A stretch of 64,000 bases of DNA from CANMXU01 sp052030545. GTDB taxonomy: Bacteria; Pseudomonadota; Gammaproteobacteria; Enterobacterales; Alteromonadaceae. The stretch lies in NCBI RefSeq assembly GCF_052030545.1, contig NZ_JBPDIH010000005.1:62001-126000 (forward strand), written 5' to 3'. Position 1 is the first letter of the stretch; each line of letters starts with the position of its first letter. Below the pieces are notes generated by a model. That model saw only the letters and a list, made by a program, of their open reading frames with translations, searched no databases and was not told where the DNA came from. Of this stretch, positions 53,833-63,231 are shown one piece after another. The position numbers were made by a program, and so were the translations under genes.

Positions 53833-53864
53833 AAAAAAGCATTCAGCTACTGAATGCTTTTTTT
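53833..53864. terminator. Bidirectional terminator rlmA/yfbV
   Basis: AAAAAAGCATTCAG / CTGAATGCTTTTTT with 3-nt loop. Its right arm is also the last codons of yfbV (Lys-Lys-Ser-Ile-Gln), and the loop is the stop codon TAG. Confidence 0.88.
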
Positions 53865-54272
53865 GTAGGTAATGCTAAGCAAACAAGCTAGGTCAAAATA
53901 ACGCGGCTTTTGCAGTGAAAGTTTAATATCACCACCGTTTTCATTAATTTTAGCAACCCCTTCTTTGTACCAAGAAGCAAGCGCAGGTGGTAAAAACTTG
54001 TCGGCTTTTACCCCCAAAATAACCAGTGCTTGAACTGGCATGCTCAACATAAAAAATGCGTAAACTAATGCCTGTGGCAGCACAGCTAAAGACCCTAAAT
54101 ATAATTGCATAATAAATACAACAACGGCCAATACCGGCATATAGCGGCAAACTAAGCGGCTTATGCGAATCGAGTGATATTCTGCAAAATATTGTGCTAA
54201 TTCGGCACGTTCAGGCCACTTCGCTAAATAACGACGTCCTAATTTAATAATTTCAAATACACTCATATTCAT
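53847..54272 (-). CDS. yfbV: UPF0208 membrane protein YfbV
   Basis: 141 residues from ATG 54272, chosen because family members start a few residues before the LGRRYLAKWP segment; the longer frame adds 29 non-conserved residues. Two membrane helices, with RYMPVLAVVVF and LSMPVQALVILG matching the E. coli protein. Function undefined (linked to chromosome organisation/acetate locus by position only). Divergent from ackA as in E. coli. Confidence 0.87.
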   Translation of the reverse strand: MNMSVFEIIKLGRRYLAKWPERAELAQYFAEYHSIRISRLVCRYMPVLAVVVFIMQLYLGSLAVLPQALVYAFFMLSMPVQALVILGVKADKFLPPALASWYKEGVAKINENGGDIKLSLQKPRYFDLACLLSITYKKSIQ

Positions 54273-54511
54273 CGCCGAACAAAACCTCAAACAATATTTT
54301 AAAGATAGCACAATGTCACTAAAAGGTATCTTACATTGAAATGGTATTAATCTCAGCATGAAATAAATTTGTTAGTCGATTTACTGATGAGTTAACCAAA
54401 ATAATTGTATTTGTTTTGTGATAAATGTAACTTTTTACTGCGCTGGGTCAACATATATGGCAAAAGGTCATCTATAATAACGCTGTTCATTAATTTATAT
54501 ATACAGAAGTT

Positions 54512-55711
54512 ATGTTAACAGACACCATATTAGTTATAAATTGCGGTAGTTCCTCATTAAAATTCTCCCTTATTTGTCCACAAACAGGCGAAACATTACT
54601 AAACGGTTTAGCTGAGCGACTTTCATCTGAGTCGGCCGAGCTTAAATATAGTTTTCAAAATAACAAGCAAGTAACATCACTGCCTGCTCCTTTTGACCAC
54701 CAAGCAGCAATCGACGTGTTAGTGAATATTTTAAAGCAGCATCAGCTAGTCGAAAAAGTCAGTGCGGTTGGTCATCGAGTGGTGCATGGCGGCGAAAAAT
54801 ATGCTTTACCAACACGTGTTGATGAGCAAGTTAAACAAACCATAGCAGAACTTGCTAAACTTGCCCCTTTGCATAACCCGGCAAATTTAATTGGTATTGA
54901 GGCTTGCGAAAAAGCCTTTAAACATTTACCTCAAGTGGCTATTTTTGATACCGCTTTTCACCAAAGCATGCCTGAAAAAGCCTATATTTACGGGCTTCCG
55001 TATTCGTTATATCAAGAGCATTGTATTAGGCGTTATGGTTTTCATGGCACCTCTCATTATTTTGTTGCTAGCCAAGCGGCAAAATTAGTGAATAAACCAA
55101 TCGAAAGCTGTAATTTTATTAGCGCTCATTTAGGCAATGGATGTAGTGTAAGTGCCGTAAAAAATGGTAAAAGCGTCGATACTACTCTCGGTTTAACGCC
55201 TGTTGAAGGTGTAATGATGGGTACGCGAAGTGGCGATGTCGACCCCGGCATTATTTTTCATTTGATTAATCAACTTGGCTATAGCGCAGAGCAAGTTAAC
55301 CATTTATTAAACAAAGAAAGCGGCTTACTTGGTGTTTCACAATTAAGTAATGATTGTCGAGAGCTTGAAACTGCGATGTTTGAACAAGACCATGCAGGCG
55401 CCAAGCTTGCCCTTGAAATTTTCTGTTACCGCATTGCCAAAGCCATTGCCGGCTTTACGGCTAGTTTAACTGAACTTGACGGTATTATTTTTACCGGTGG
55501 TATCGGCGAAAATTCATCGTTTGTGCGTGAACAAGTATTAACACAGCTTTCTTTGCTTGGCGTTGAAATCGACCCAGACAAAAATGAAGCGACTCGTTTT
55601 GGAAAATCGGGTGTTATCACCACAGCACAATCACGCGCGGCTTGGGTAATACCTACCAATGAAGAATGGGTAATTGCCGAGCAAACTCAACAAATTTTAT
55701 CGGCGGAGTAA
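54512..55711 (+). CDS. ackA: Acetate kinase AckA
   Basis: 399 residues, full length. Phosphate-binding NCGSSSLKFSL (10-20), HRVVHGGEKY, catalytic Asp/Arg in FDTAFHQSMP and RRYGFHGTSH, and GGIGENS are intact. Makes acetyl phosphate/acetate with ATP in either direction. pta begins 5 bp after its stop. Divergent promoter region shared with yfbV. Confidence 0.97.
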   Translation: MLTDTILVINCGSSSLKFSLICPQTGETLLNGLAERLSSESAELKYSFQNNKQVTSLPAPFDHQAAIDVLVNILKQHQLVEKVSAVGHRVVHGGEKYALPTRVDEQVKQTIAELAKLAPLHNPANLIGIEACEKAFKHLPQVAIFDTAFHQSMPEKAYIYGLPYSLYQEHCIRRYGFHGTSHYFVASQAAKLVNKPIESCNFISAHLGNGCSVSAVKNGKSVDTTLGLTPVEGVMMGTRSGDVDPGIIFHLINQLGYSAEQVNHLLNKESGLLGVSQLSNDCRELETAMFEQDHAGAKLALEIFCYRIAKAIAGFTASLTELDGIIFTGGIGENSSFVREQVLTQLSLLGVEIDPDKNEATRFGKSGVITTAQSRAAWVIPTNEEWVIAEQTQQILSAE

Positions 55712-55716
55712 ACTCT

Positions 55717-57831
55717 ATGTCTAAAAAAATAATGCTAATCCCTGTCGGTTTTGGCGTTGGTCTAACGAGTGTTTCGTTAGGCTTGCTGCACGCATGCCAG
55801 CGTAAAGGTATCAAAGTTGGCCATTTCAAACCTATAAGCCAGCCATCTCGTAATAACTGGCATAAAAAGAATCAAGCCGCAATTACCTTAGCAGAAAACG
55901 ATACCTGCTTACCGCTAAGCTATGTTGAAGACAAAATGGGTGATGGCGACCAAGCGGTAATATTAGAAGAAATCGTTGCAAACTTTTCTCGCTTTAATAC
56001 TGATCAAGACTTGGTCATTATTGAAGGCCTTATTCCAACCACACGTCAGCCATATGCCGGTCGAATTAACCGCGACGTTGCACAAGCGTTATCAGCCGAT
56101 ATTATACTTGTTGCAGCACATGATGGTGACACGCCAGAAGAGTTTGAAGATCGCTTAGAAGTAAGCGCTGAAAGCTTTGGCGGCCTAAAAAGCAAGCGCA
56201 TTGTTGGCTGCGTAATTAACAAGCTTAACTCGCCTGATCAAGACGAATTTGGCTTGTTGCCAAGAGAAAGTGAATTTATCACCAACAGCGATTTAACCGC
56301 ATGGCAACAACTGAAAATATTTCAAAATAAACATTTTGATTTACTTGCAACTATCCCTTGGGATCTTGATTTAATTGCGCCACGTGTGGTCGATATCGTC
56401 AAATATTTAGAAGCAGATGTGATCAATGAAGGCGACATGGAACATCGTCGTATTCGTAGCATTAGTTTTTGCGCTCGCTCGGTCAGTAATTTGATGAGTC
56501 ATTTACAACCAAGCCGTTTGATTGTCACTCCAGGAGATCGTACCGACATAATTATTGCCACCTGTTTATCAGCCCTTAATGGTACAAAAGTGGGTGCATT
56601 AATGCTCACCAATGGTTTTCAGCCAAACGCGGAAGTGATGTCATTATGTCAACAAGCACTTGATGCCGGTTTACCAGTGATCTCGGTACCTTGGGATACT
56701 TGGCAAACATCACGCCATTTAATGAACTTTAACCCTGAAATTCCAGCAGACGATTTTCAGCGTCACGACAAAGTTAAAGAATATATCGCCGATAAATTTG
56801 AACCTGCTTGGCTAGACAGTCTTTCTACACATGTCAGTAGTTCTAGTGAATTATCACCACCTGCCTTTAGATACAAGCTTACCGAGCTTGCACGTGCAGG
56901 AAATAAAATGATTATTTTGCCTGAAGGCACCGACGCTCGAACCATTAAAGCAGCAGCTATTTGTGTTGAACGTAATATTGCGCGTTGTCAGTTATTAGGT
57001 GACAAAGAAGAAATTTTACGTATCGCAGAGCAACAAGGCGTTAATTTACCTGACGGCTTATTAATTACCGATCCTAAAAATATTGTCGATAATTATGTTT
57101 CGCCTATGGTTAAGTTACGTGAACACAAAGGTTTAACGGATGTAGTTGCCAGACAGGAATTAAATGATAATACCGTATTAGCAACCATGATGTTGCAAAT
57201 GGGACAAGTTGACGGTTTAGTGTCAGGCGCGGTAAATACCACAGCTAATACCATTCGCCCTGCCCTGCAATTAATAAAAACAGCTGAAGGCAGCTCGTTA
57301 GTATCATCTATTTTCTTTATGTTATTGCCAGACCAAGTGCTGGTTTATGGCGACTGTGCGATTAATCAAGATCCAAATGCCGAACAACTGGCTGACATTG
57401 CTATTCAATCAGCCGACTCCGCCATTGCTTTTGGTCTTGATCCTAAAGTTGCTATGATCAGCTACAGTACGGGCAGCTCAGGTCACGGCGCCGATGTAGA
57501 AAAAGTTGCCAAGGCAACTGAGCTTGCCAAAGCCAAGCGTCCTGATTTGATCATTGATGGCCCGCTACAATACGACGCGGCAATTATGGAAAATGTTGCG
57601 AAGAAAAAAGCGCCAAATAGCCCGGTGGCAGGTAAAGCCAATGTCTTTGTATTTCCAGACTTAAATACCGGTAATACTACCTATAAAGCAGTACAACGTT
57701 CTGCTGACTTAGTGAGTATTGGCCCAATGCTACAAGGCATGAAAAAGCCAGTAAATGATTTATCTCGCGGTGCATTAGTTGACGATATTGTCTATACAAT
57801 CGCTTTAACTGCGATTCAAGCACAAATGTAA
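55717..57831 (+). CDS. pta: Phosphate acetyltransferase Pta (long form)
   Basis: 704 residues from ATG 55717, with GGAG upstream overlapping the ackA end. Three parts: N-terminal P-loop-like domain (MLIPVGFGVGLTSVSLGL), DRTGG domain near 200-310, and C-terminal PTA_PTB catalytic domain from about 385 (ILPEGTDARTIKAA; SYSTGSSGHGADVEKV). It interconverts acetyl-CoA and acetyl phosphate. Long Pta forms are regulated by NADH and pyruvate through the N-terminal part. Two-gene operon with ackA. Confidence 0.97.
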   Translation: MSKKIMLIPVGFGVGLTSVSLGLLHACQRKGIKVGHFKPISQPSRNNWHKKNQAAITLAENDTCLPLSYVEDKMGDGDQAVILEEIVANFSRFNTDQDLVIIEGLIPTTRQPYAGRINRDVAQALSADIILVAAHDGDTPEEFEDRLEVSAESFGGLKSKRIVGCVINKLNSPDQDEFGLLPRESEFITNSDLTAWQQLKIFQNKHFDLLATIPWDLDLIAPRVVDIVKYLEADVINEGDMEHRRIRSISFCARSVSNLMSHLQPSRLIVTPGDRTDIIIATCLSALNGTKVGALMLTNGFQPNAEVMSLCQQALDAGLPVISVPWDTWQTSRHLMNFNPEIPADDFQRHDKVKEYIADKFEPAWLDSLSTHVSSSSELSPPAFRYKLTELARAGNKMIILPEGTDARTIKAAAICVERNIARCQLLGDKEEILRIAEQQGVNLPDGLLITDPKNIVDNYVSPMVKLREHKGLTDVVARQELNDNTVLATMMLQMGQVDGLVSGAVNTTANTIRPALQLIKTAEGSSLVSSIFFMLLPDQVLVYGDCAINQDPNAEQLADIAIQSADSAIAFGLDPKVAMISYSTGSSGHGADVEKVAKATELAKAKRPDLIIDGPLQYDAAIMENVAKKKAPNSPVAGKANVFVFPDLNTGNTTYKAVQRSADLVSIGPMLQGMKKPVNDLSRGALVDDIVYTIALTAIQAQM

Positions 57832-57842
57832 TATAAACGCTA

Positions 57843-57890
57843 AAAAGATCGTGTGTATTTTGCTTAAACGCTTAATATGCACGATCTTTT
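57843..57890 (+). terminator. ackA-pta operon terminator
   Basis: AAAAGATCGTG / CACGATCTTTT, 11-bp perfect arms, 26-nt loop, T-rich end, 12 bp after pta. Confidence 0.75.
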
Positions 57891-58192
57891 ATTGATCTTA
57901 ATAAGTAAAACTTTCCCTGCTAGTTACCCACAGCATACGTACAAAAAAACATCACACAAAAAATAACCTATCGAAATAATCATTATTTTACATGGTGTTA
58001 TAAAACTAAACATAGATTGCTAACAAAGATATCCACAGGTTTTGTGCATATCTTTTTAAATAACTAACAAAGAAAAAGATTGTTTAGTGATAAAATCTAG
58101 CTTAAAAGCAATAAAAAACAAATAACAACTGATAGTTTCACTACATTCGCACTAGATAAAGTTAAAATGGTTAGATATCGTACGCATATTAC

Positions 58193-58463
58193 TAATACCA
58201 ATCTGATTAATAACATGACCAACTCAGAGCTATTTCAGCGGTGCTCGAACTCACTAAATTTTTGCAGGTATAGTCATTCTATATCAAATAAATTTAGTGT
58301 TGTTATCGGGCCGCTGAAAAGCTCCGAAACGGCTTGGCTAAAATACTTTACTGCGGTGTTACTTATTTTTGAAAGGGAATACCCTTCCTAAAAACAAGCG
58401 CCTTGCATTAAAGCGTTTTATCTCAAGCTGAGCGATCATTTATTTAATCAAATTGGTATAATA
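58193..58463. mobile_element. 271-bp terminal-inverted-repeat element
   Basis: Ends TAATACCAATCTGATTAA and, reverse-complemented on the right, TTATACCAATTTGATTAA: 16 of 18 agree. Nested perfect pairs TTTCAGCGG (58233) / CCGCTGAAA (58311) and CACTAAATTT (58252) / AAATTTAGTG (58290) make it highly structured. No transposase. Its ends resemble those of the 16317-16594 element. Confidence 0.7.
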
Positions 58464-58721
58464 TCGGCTGATTCTTTGGTTTAGCGCACGTTTAGCGGTA
58501 TAGTAATGGTAATTTTTAGCAAGACTTGTTTTGATAAATCATATTACTTTTAACAACTACAGCGAGCGTAGAAAAGTATTTGAATTACTAAAAATAAGAT
58601 GTGATTAAAACTAGGTGTTGTTGATCTTTCAATTTATAACTTGGCTGCTTTTGAAAATGAGTCAATAGCAAAGACCAAAATGAACGAACACAGACCCTAA
58701 CCTAATGTACGAGCAACTTTT

Positions 58722-59072
58722 ATGACGAAAATTTATGGTATCAGTAACTGCGATACAGTAAAAAAAGCCTTAAAATGGCTAGAACAGCACAATATAGCTT
58801 TTGAATTTCACGACTTTAGAAAAGACGGTTTAGACCAAGCTTTGCTTTTATCTTTTCAAAAGCAATCAAGCTGGGACGCCTTAATTAATAAGCGCAGCAC
58901 AACCTATCGCAATTTGCCGCAAGACGTTAAAGACAATTTGTCGGGTGATACCGCCGTTGCCACCATTTTGGAGCAACCAACATTAATTAAGCGCCCAGTT
59001 CTAGTAACGTCACAAACCTTACATATCGGCTTTAAGCCCGCACAATATCAAGAGCTTTTTATTCATGAGTAA
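58722..59072 (+). CDS. ArsC/Spx-like protein YffB
   Basis: 116 residues, arsenate-reductase-like thioredoxin fold with a single Cys10 in ISNCDTVKKAL and IKRPVL near the end. YffB proteins sit upstream of dapE in many Gammaproteobacteria; they bind glutathione in vitro, and the role is unclear. Its last 8 bases (ATGAGTAA) overlap the dapE start, so translation is coupled. Probably not an arsenate reductase. Confidence 0.92.
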   Translation: MTKIYGISNCDTVKKALKWLEQHNIAFEFHDFRKDGLDQALLLSFQKQSSWDALINKRSTTYRNLPQDVKDNLSGDTAVATILEQPTLIKRPVLVTSQTLHIGFKPAQYQELFIHE

Positions 59073-60204
59073 ACCTTTATCAAACACCATTAACCTTGCC
59101 ATCGACTTACTTGCAAGAGAATCCGTTACGCCAGAAGATGCTGGTTGCCAAGAATTGATGAAACAACGCCTCGGCGACTGTGGTTTTGTTAATGAAACTA
59201 TGGTGTTTGAAGACACTACCAATTTGTGGTCACGTCGTGGCGACAAATCTCCCGTATTTTGTTTTGCTGGTCATACCGATGTTGTGCCGGCAGGAAATTT
59301 AGATCATTGGCAGACCAATCCTTTTGAACCAACCATTAAAGATGGCATGCTCTACGCGCGCGGCGCTGCTGATATGAAAGGCAGCCTTGCAGCGATGATC
59401 ATTGCAACAGAGCGATTTGTTAACGATTATCCAGATCATAAAGGCTCAATTGCCTACTTGATCACCTCTGATGAAGAAGGGCCATTTATTAATGGTACAA
59501 CGCGTGTAATCGATACCTTAGAAGCACGTAATGAAAAAATTGATTATTGCATTGTTGGTGAACCTTCAAGTACCCACGAAGTCGGCGATGTTATTAAAAA
59601 TGGTCGCCGCGGCTCTATTTCAGCCGATATCGATATTAAAGGTAAGCAAGGTCATGTAGCCTACCCTGAGCATGTTAAAAACCCGATTCACTTAGCGATG
59701 CCTGCCTTAGCCGAGTTAAGCCAAACTCATTGGGATAATGGTAACGACTTTTTTCCTGAAACTAGCTTTCAATTATCAAACATCAATTCAGGTACTGGCG
59801 CAACCAATGTTGTTCCGGGGCATTTAATTGCTTTATGTAATTTACGTTTTAGTACTGAACTTAACTTTGAAATGATCGTTGAAAAGCTTGAAGGCATTTT
59901 AAATAAGCACGAACTTGATTACGACATTAAGTGGACATACAACGGTAAGCCATTTATTACCGAACCTGGCACCTTCTTAGACGCTGCTGTTGAAGCGGTT
60001 GATCATGTTATGGGACATAAACCAAAACTATCCACCTCAGGTGGTACCTCTGACGGTCGATTTATCGCGCCTACGGGTGCACAAGTGATTGAGTTAGGCC
60101 CGTGTAACGCGACCATTCACCAAGTTAATGAATGTGTCTCTTGCGATGACTTAGATAAACTCGCTGATATTTATTATCACTGTTTAGTGAATGTTTTAGC
60201 TTAA
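59065..60204 (+). CDS. dapE: Succinyl-diaminopimelate desuccinylase DapE
   Basis: 379 residues, M20 di-zinc peptidase family. GHTDVVPAG (about 68-76), GAADMKGSLAAM, SDEEGPFINGT and GEPSSTHEVGD carry the metal and base residues; GGTSDGRF is also present. It makes LL-diaminopimelate for lysine and peptidoglycan. Overlaps yffB, then is followed by the M15 peptidase gene with 57 bp between. Confidence 0.97.
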   Translation: MSKPLSNTINLAIDLLARESVTPEDAGCQELMKQRLGDCGFVNETMVFEDTTNLWSRRGDKSPVFCFAGHTDVVPAGNLDHWQTNPFEPTIKDGMLYARGAADMKGSLAAMIIATERFVNDYPDHKGSIAYLITSDEEGPFINGTTRVIDTLEARNEKIDYCIVGEPSSTHEVGDVIKNGRRGSISADIDIKGKQGHVAYPEHVKNPIHLAMPALAELSQTHWDNGNDFFPETSFQLSNINSGTGATNVVPGHLIALCNLRFSTELNFEMIVEKLEGILNKHELDYDIKWTYNGKPFITEPGTFLDAAVEAVDHVMGHKPKLSTSGGTSDGRFIAPTGAQVIELGPCNATIHQVNECVSCDDLDKLADIYYHCLVNVLA

Positions 60205-60261
60205 GCTTTCCTCATGTGATTAAAACCACTGACAAATAATCTACGAAGGTAAACAAGCAAC

Positions 60262-60948
60262 ATGACCATGTCATCTGCACAAATAACAGGTATTGAAGAT
60301 AGCCATATTACATGGCTATCAGACAATATCGGTTTACATCACGATGTTGTCTCTCCTTGGCAAACGTTACACAGCCAAGCTAAACAAGCGGGCTTTGACT
60401 TAGTTATCGCCAGTGGTTTTCGAAACTTTTCTCGTCAATGCGCTATTTGGAATAGAAAGTTTAACGGTGAATTAGCCGTTAAAAATATTGATAATGAGAT
60501 AGTTGATACAGAAAAACTAACTGATATTGAAAAAATACACGCCATTATGCTCTATTCCGCGCTTCCTAGCGGCAGTCGACATCATTGGGGGACAGACATC
60601 GATGTTTACGCCAGTAATTTATTACCGAGCGATTGTCAGTTGCAACTAGAGCCTTGGGAATACCAACAAGACGGTTATTTTTTCGAACTATCAAGGTGGT
60701 TAAAAGCTCATGCGCCCGCATTAGGTTTTGGCTTTCCTTATGATAAATACCGCCAAGGCGTCGCCATTGAGCCTTGGCATTTAAGCTATTTACCTTTGGC
60801 AAACAAGTGCCAGCAAGCGCTTAGCATTAAGGTAATAACAAAGGCAATTAGCGAGCACGATGTTGCCGCAAAGTCAGAAATTTTAACGCATATAAACACG
60901 TTATATCAGCAATATATTATAAACACTGGGGTCAATTTAGATGGATGA
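60262..60948 (+). CDS. M15 family D-Ala-D-Ala carboxypeptidase-like protein
   Basis: 228 residues with no signal peptide. Zinc site SRHHWGTDID (about 109-118) and IEPWHLSY (about 173-180) match the VanY/DdcY-like M15B family; SGFRNFSRQ near the start is also typical. It should cut the terminal D-Ala of muropeptides, and without a signal peptide it would act in the cytoplasm, as in peptidoglycan recycling. Position after dapE links it to cell-wall metabolism. It overlaps the next gene by 8 bp. Confidence 0.87.
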   Translation: MTMSSAQITGIEDSHITWLSDNIGLHHDVVSPWQTLHSQAKQAGFDLVIASGFRNFSRQCAIWNRKFNGELAVKNIDNEIVDTEKLTDIEKIHAIMLYSALPSGSRHHWGTDIDVYASNLLPSDCQLQLEPWEYQQDGYFFELSRWLKAHAPALGFGFPYDKYRQGVAIEPWHLSYLPLANKCQQALSIKVITKAISEHDVAAKSEILTHINTLYQQYIINTGVNLDG

Positions 60949-61162
60949 TTGGTTAGTTATTGGCATAATTGTCGCAGCAGCTGCGCTAATTATTGGTAAT
61001 TTTAGTACCGTTGAAAAAAGTGCCAAAACACCGTTAAGAAAAAAAGGCTTAAACGATCTTGAAGAAACACTGCCGCGCAGTAATAAAAGCCAACATACCT
61101 TAAAAAATACGCGCTACAATTCGCCAAGTGGCTCGAATACAAAAGACGATAAAAGCCCATAA
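60941..61162 (+). CDS. Small single-helix membrane protein, YpfN-like
   Basis: 73 residues: MDDWL then one membrane helix (about 5-22) and a basic, polar tail. It overlaps the M15 peptidase end by 8 bp. E. coli carries the similar short protein YpfN (UPF0370) just after dapE, and size, helix position and charged tail agree, though sequence likeness is weak. Function unknown. Confidence 0.6.
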   Translation: MDDWLVIGIIVAAAALIIGNFSTVEKSAKTPLRKKGLNDLEETLPRSNKSQHTLKNTRYNSPSGSNTKDDKSP

Positions 61163-61190
61163 AGCTAAAGCAAATTAAAATGCAGACATA

Positions 61191-61219
61191 AAAAAACTCC
61201 GACTAGCGGAGTTTTTTTT
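61191..61219. terminator. Bidirectional terminator before bamC end
   Basis: AAAAAACTCCG / CGGAGTTTTTTTTT, 5-nt loop, between convergent genes. Confidence 0.92.
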
Positions 61220-61248
61220 TGCTCATCTATTTTAAAAACACATCATCT

Positions 61249-62328
61249 TTAAAATACGTTTCTAAATGATAAGCCCGGTTCCATTACAGGTAAAATACGT
61301 GTTAATACGTCAACCTTAATTGGCGTACCATCAGCATCATATATTGTTAACGCTGTTTGCTCACCCTGCTCTTGCAATACAAACTGGTATTTTGCATCAG
61401 CAACATCAATTACCGGTACGTCTTCACCCCATATCGATGTCCAGAAGCTATTTTCTGGTTTAGTAAAGTCGACAAAATAAATCTTTTTCGTTTCATTTAA
61501 ATCGGTAATGGTAAATCCATAATCTTGGAAGAATTCTGGTAAGTTTTGCCAAACCGCATCTAATTCCATATCAATAATATAAGACGCTTCACCCACAGTA
61601 TTTTCACCAATGGTGACGATTTTTTGATTCGCTTTCTCTAAACGTTTTTCACGTTGTAGTTGACGGTATTCGTAATCAACCTGTGCAACCACTTCGTTTA
61701 GCATATGCATTTCTGAGCGATGTTTATCAATTAAATCGATCGGCTGACCTGGATTCACAAGGTGTTCATATTCGGCAAGTTCAACTGTTAACGACGCGCT
61801 TCGGCCATGCGGTTTAGGGCTAACTTTGAAACGAAAACGGCTTTGGTCAAGCGGCTCAATGTCATCATAAAACCAACCTGAAATTTCATGTTCTTTGATA
61901 TACCAATTAGATTCAGTCACTAAAGTTTCATCGTTAACTGAAGCACTGCCAACACCATCATCAGATAGCTGCGCAGCAACTGCACTATGAATAAATTGTG
62001 CTAGGTTTTTATCATCAAAAACCTGATCAAACCAAATAATAACTTCTTGTGATTTAGGATCAACCCGAGAAGATGTTGCTATAGGTAACGCTAAAGATGG
62101 TGCGCGAATATCAACTTGTTCACCCACAGGGCCATTCAAGTTAACGTCATCAGTAATCAAGTACTCTTGGCCTTGTTTAGGCGTTTTTAATGATGAAGGC
62201 ACGGTAATTGGCTTAGCTTCTTCTAGTTTTGCATAACCAAAATCACCGGAAGCACGTTTACTATCAACACCACTACACCCTGATAATGCTAGCCCTAAAA
62301 GGACTGATGTGTATATATAGCGGTTCAT
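61249..62328 (-). CDS. bamC: Outer membrane assembly lipoprotein BamC
   Basis: 359 residues. Lipobox LSGC with Cys18, an unstructured region holding the BamD-binding segment, and two helix-grip domains (about 100-210 and 245-355; ENSFWTSIWG, QFVLQEQGEQTALTIYDADG). Part of the BAM complex that folds outer-membrane proteins. In many Gammaproteobacteria bamC follows dapA and precedes purC; neither is here, so it is a single-gene unit with its own promoter. Confidence 0.9.
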   Translation of the reverse strand: MNRYIYTSVLLGLALSGCSGVDSKRASGDFGYAKLEEAKPITVPSSLKTPKQGQEYLITDDVNLNGPVGEQVDIRAPSLALPIATSSRVDPKSQEVIIWFDQVFDDKNLAQFIHSAVAAQLSDDGVGSASVNDETLVTESNWYIKEHEISGWFYDDIEPLDQSRFRFKVSPKPHGRSASLTVELAEYEHLVNPGQPIDLIDKHRSEMHMLNEVVAQVDYEYRQLQREKRLEKANQKIVTIGENTVGEASYIIDMELDAVWQNLPEFFQDYGFTITDLNETKKIYFVDFTKPENSFWTSIWGEDVPVIDVADAKYQFVLQEQGEQTALTIYDADGTPIKVDVLTRILPVMEPGLSFRNVF

Positions 62329-62695
62329 TCATTCTCCTGCAGATGTCAAACTTAACTTTATTTATCAAACAATAAATAATCCCTTCTTTGATGCATAAGA
62401 AGAAAGTTAGTTCAGAATATTATTAGTTTAGGTAAAATAGTCGTTTATTACTGTTCGATGTAACGGGCATGTATAATCGTTATTCTACTCATTCAGCGAT
62501 ACCGTTTTATTAGCTAATGTTACCAGCTTACGCTATTTAATCGGGCACCATGGTACTTGGCTGATTTTGCAAACACAAGCGAGCAAGCCAATAAAATGAG
62601 TAAATTATAGAGATTTTGTTTTCATTTCTATCACAGGGTTATTTTTTACTGGCAAGTTACGTACAATAAGCTCTTTTTTCAATTGGGATTAATAG
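62329..62695. other. bamC/gcvR divergent intergenic region, 367 bp
   Basis: Promoters for both genes. dapA, usual here in relatives, is absent; I looked for a remnant in all frames and saw none. No repeat structure found. Confidence 0.5.
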
Positions 62696-63223
62696 ATGTC
62701 TGAATATTTGGTACTTACAGCCATGGGTGCAGATAGAACAGGAGCAGTAAGTGAACTTACTAAATTAGCCTGTTCGTGTGGTTGTAATATCTTAGACAGT
62801 CGTATGGCAATATTTGGTTTAGAATTTACTTTTATTATGTTTTTAACTGGCGATGCTAAAGCCATTAATAAAATTGAATCTAAACTACCGATGCTTTCAC
62901 AAAAACTCGAATTAATCACCATGATGAAACGCACATCAGGTTATAAACAACGCAATTTTACCAGCCATTATCAAGTTGAATATGCCGGTATTGATCAACC
63001 TGGCATCTTAAAATCGGTGACTGCATTTTTAGCGGCGAGAAATATCGACATTTCTTCACTTAAATCAGATATAGATCCTGATACCAACCATATGTGCGCA
63101 CAAATACAAATCGCTTTAACGAACAACGATAGCATTGAACAAATTGAATCTGACTTCTTCCAACTTTGTCAGCAAATCGACGTTCAAGGCACCATAACTA
63201 AAGTTAACTCTAATTTATTGTAA
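62696..63223 (+). CDS. gcvR: Glycine cleavage system transcriptional repressor GcvR
   Basis: 175 residues made of two ACT domains (about 5-80 and 92-170): LVLTAMGADRTGAVSELT and YAGIDQPGILKSVTAFLAARNIDISS are the two ligand-binding starts. GcvR binds GcvA and, when glycine is low, prevents gcvTHP activation. It precedes bcp by 8 bp, as in E. coli. GGGA lies before the ATG at 62696. Confidence 0.92.
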   Translation: MSEYLVLTAMGADRTGAVSELTKLACSCGCNILDSRMAIFGLEFTFIMFLTGDAKAINKIESKLPMLSQKLELITMMKRTSGYKQRNFTSHYQVEYAGIDQPGILKSVTAFLAARNIDISSLKSDIDPDTNHMCAQIQIALTNNDSIEQIESDFFQLCQQIDVQGTITKVNSNLL

Positions 63224-63231
63224 GGACGATT

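Larger units (their letters stand above)
57832..58721. other. pta-yffB intergenic region, 890 bp
   Basis: Contains the pta terminator, an imperfect hairpin AAAGATATCCACA / TGTGCATATCTTT at 58026-58055 and a terminal-inverted-repeat element (58193-58463), then an AT-rich leader for yffB. The 74-codon frame at 58167-58391 lies within the element and is not called. Confidence 0.6.

Noticed and set aside
58026..58055. Replication origin signal (DnaA-box-like TATCCACA)
   Set aside because: Only one box-like site, part of a hairpin; no cluster of boxes and no dnaA, dnaN or gidA nearby.
58167..58391. 74-codon plus-strand frame
   Set aside because: Falls in the terminal-inverted-repeat element; its codons follow the nested palindromes rather than protein-like composition.
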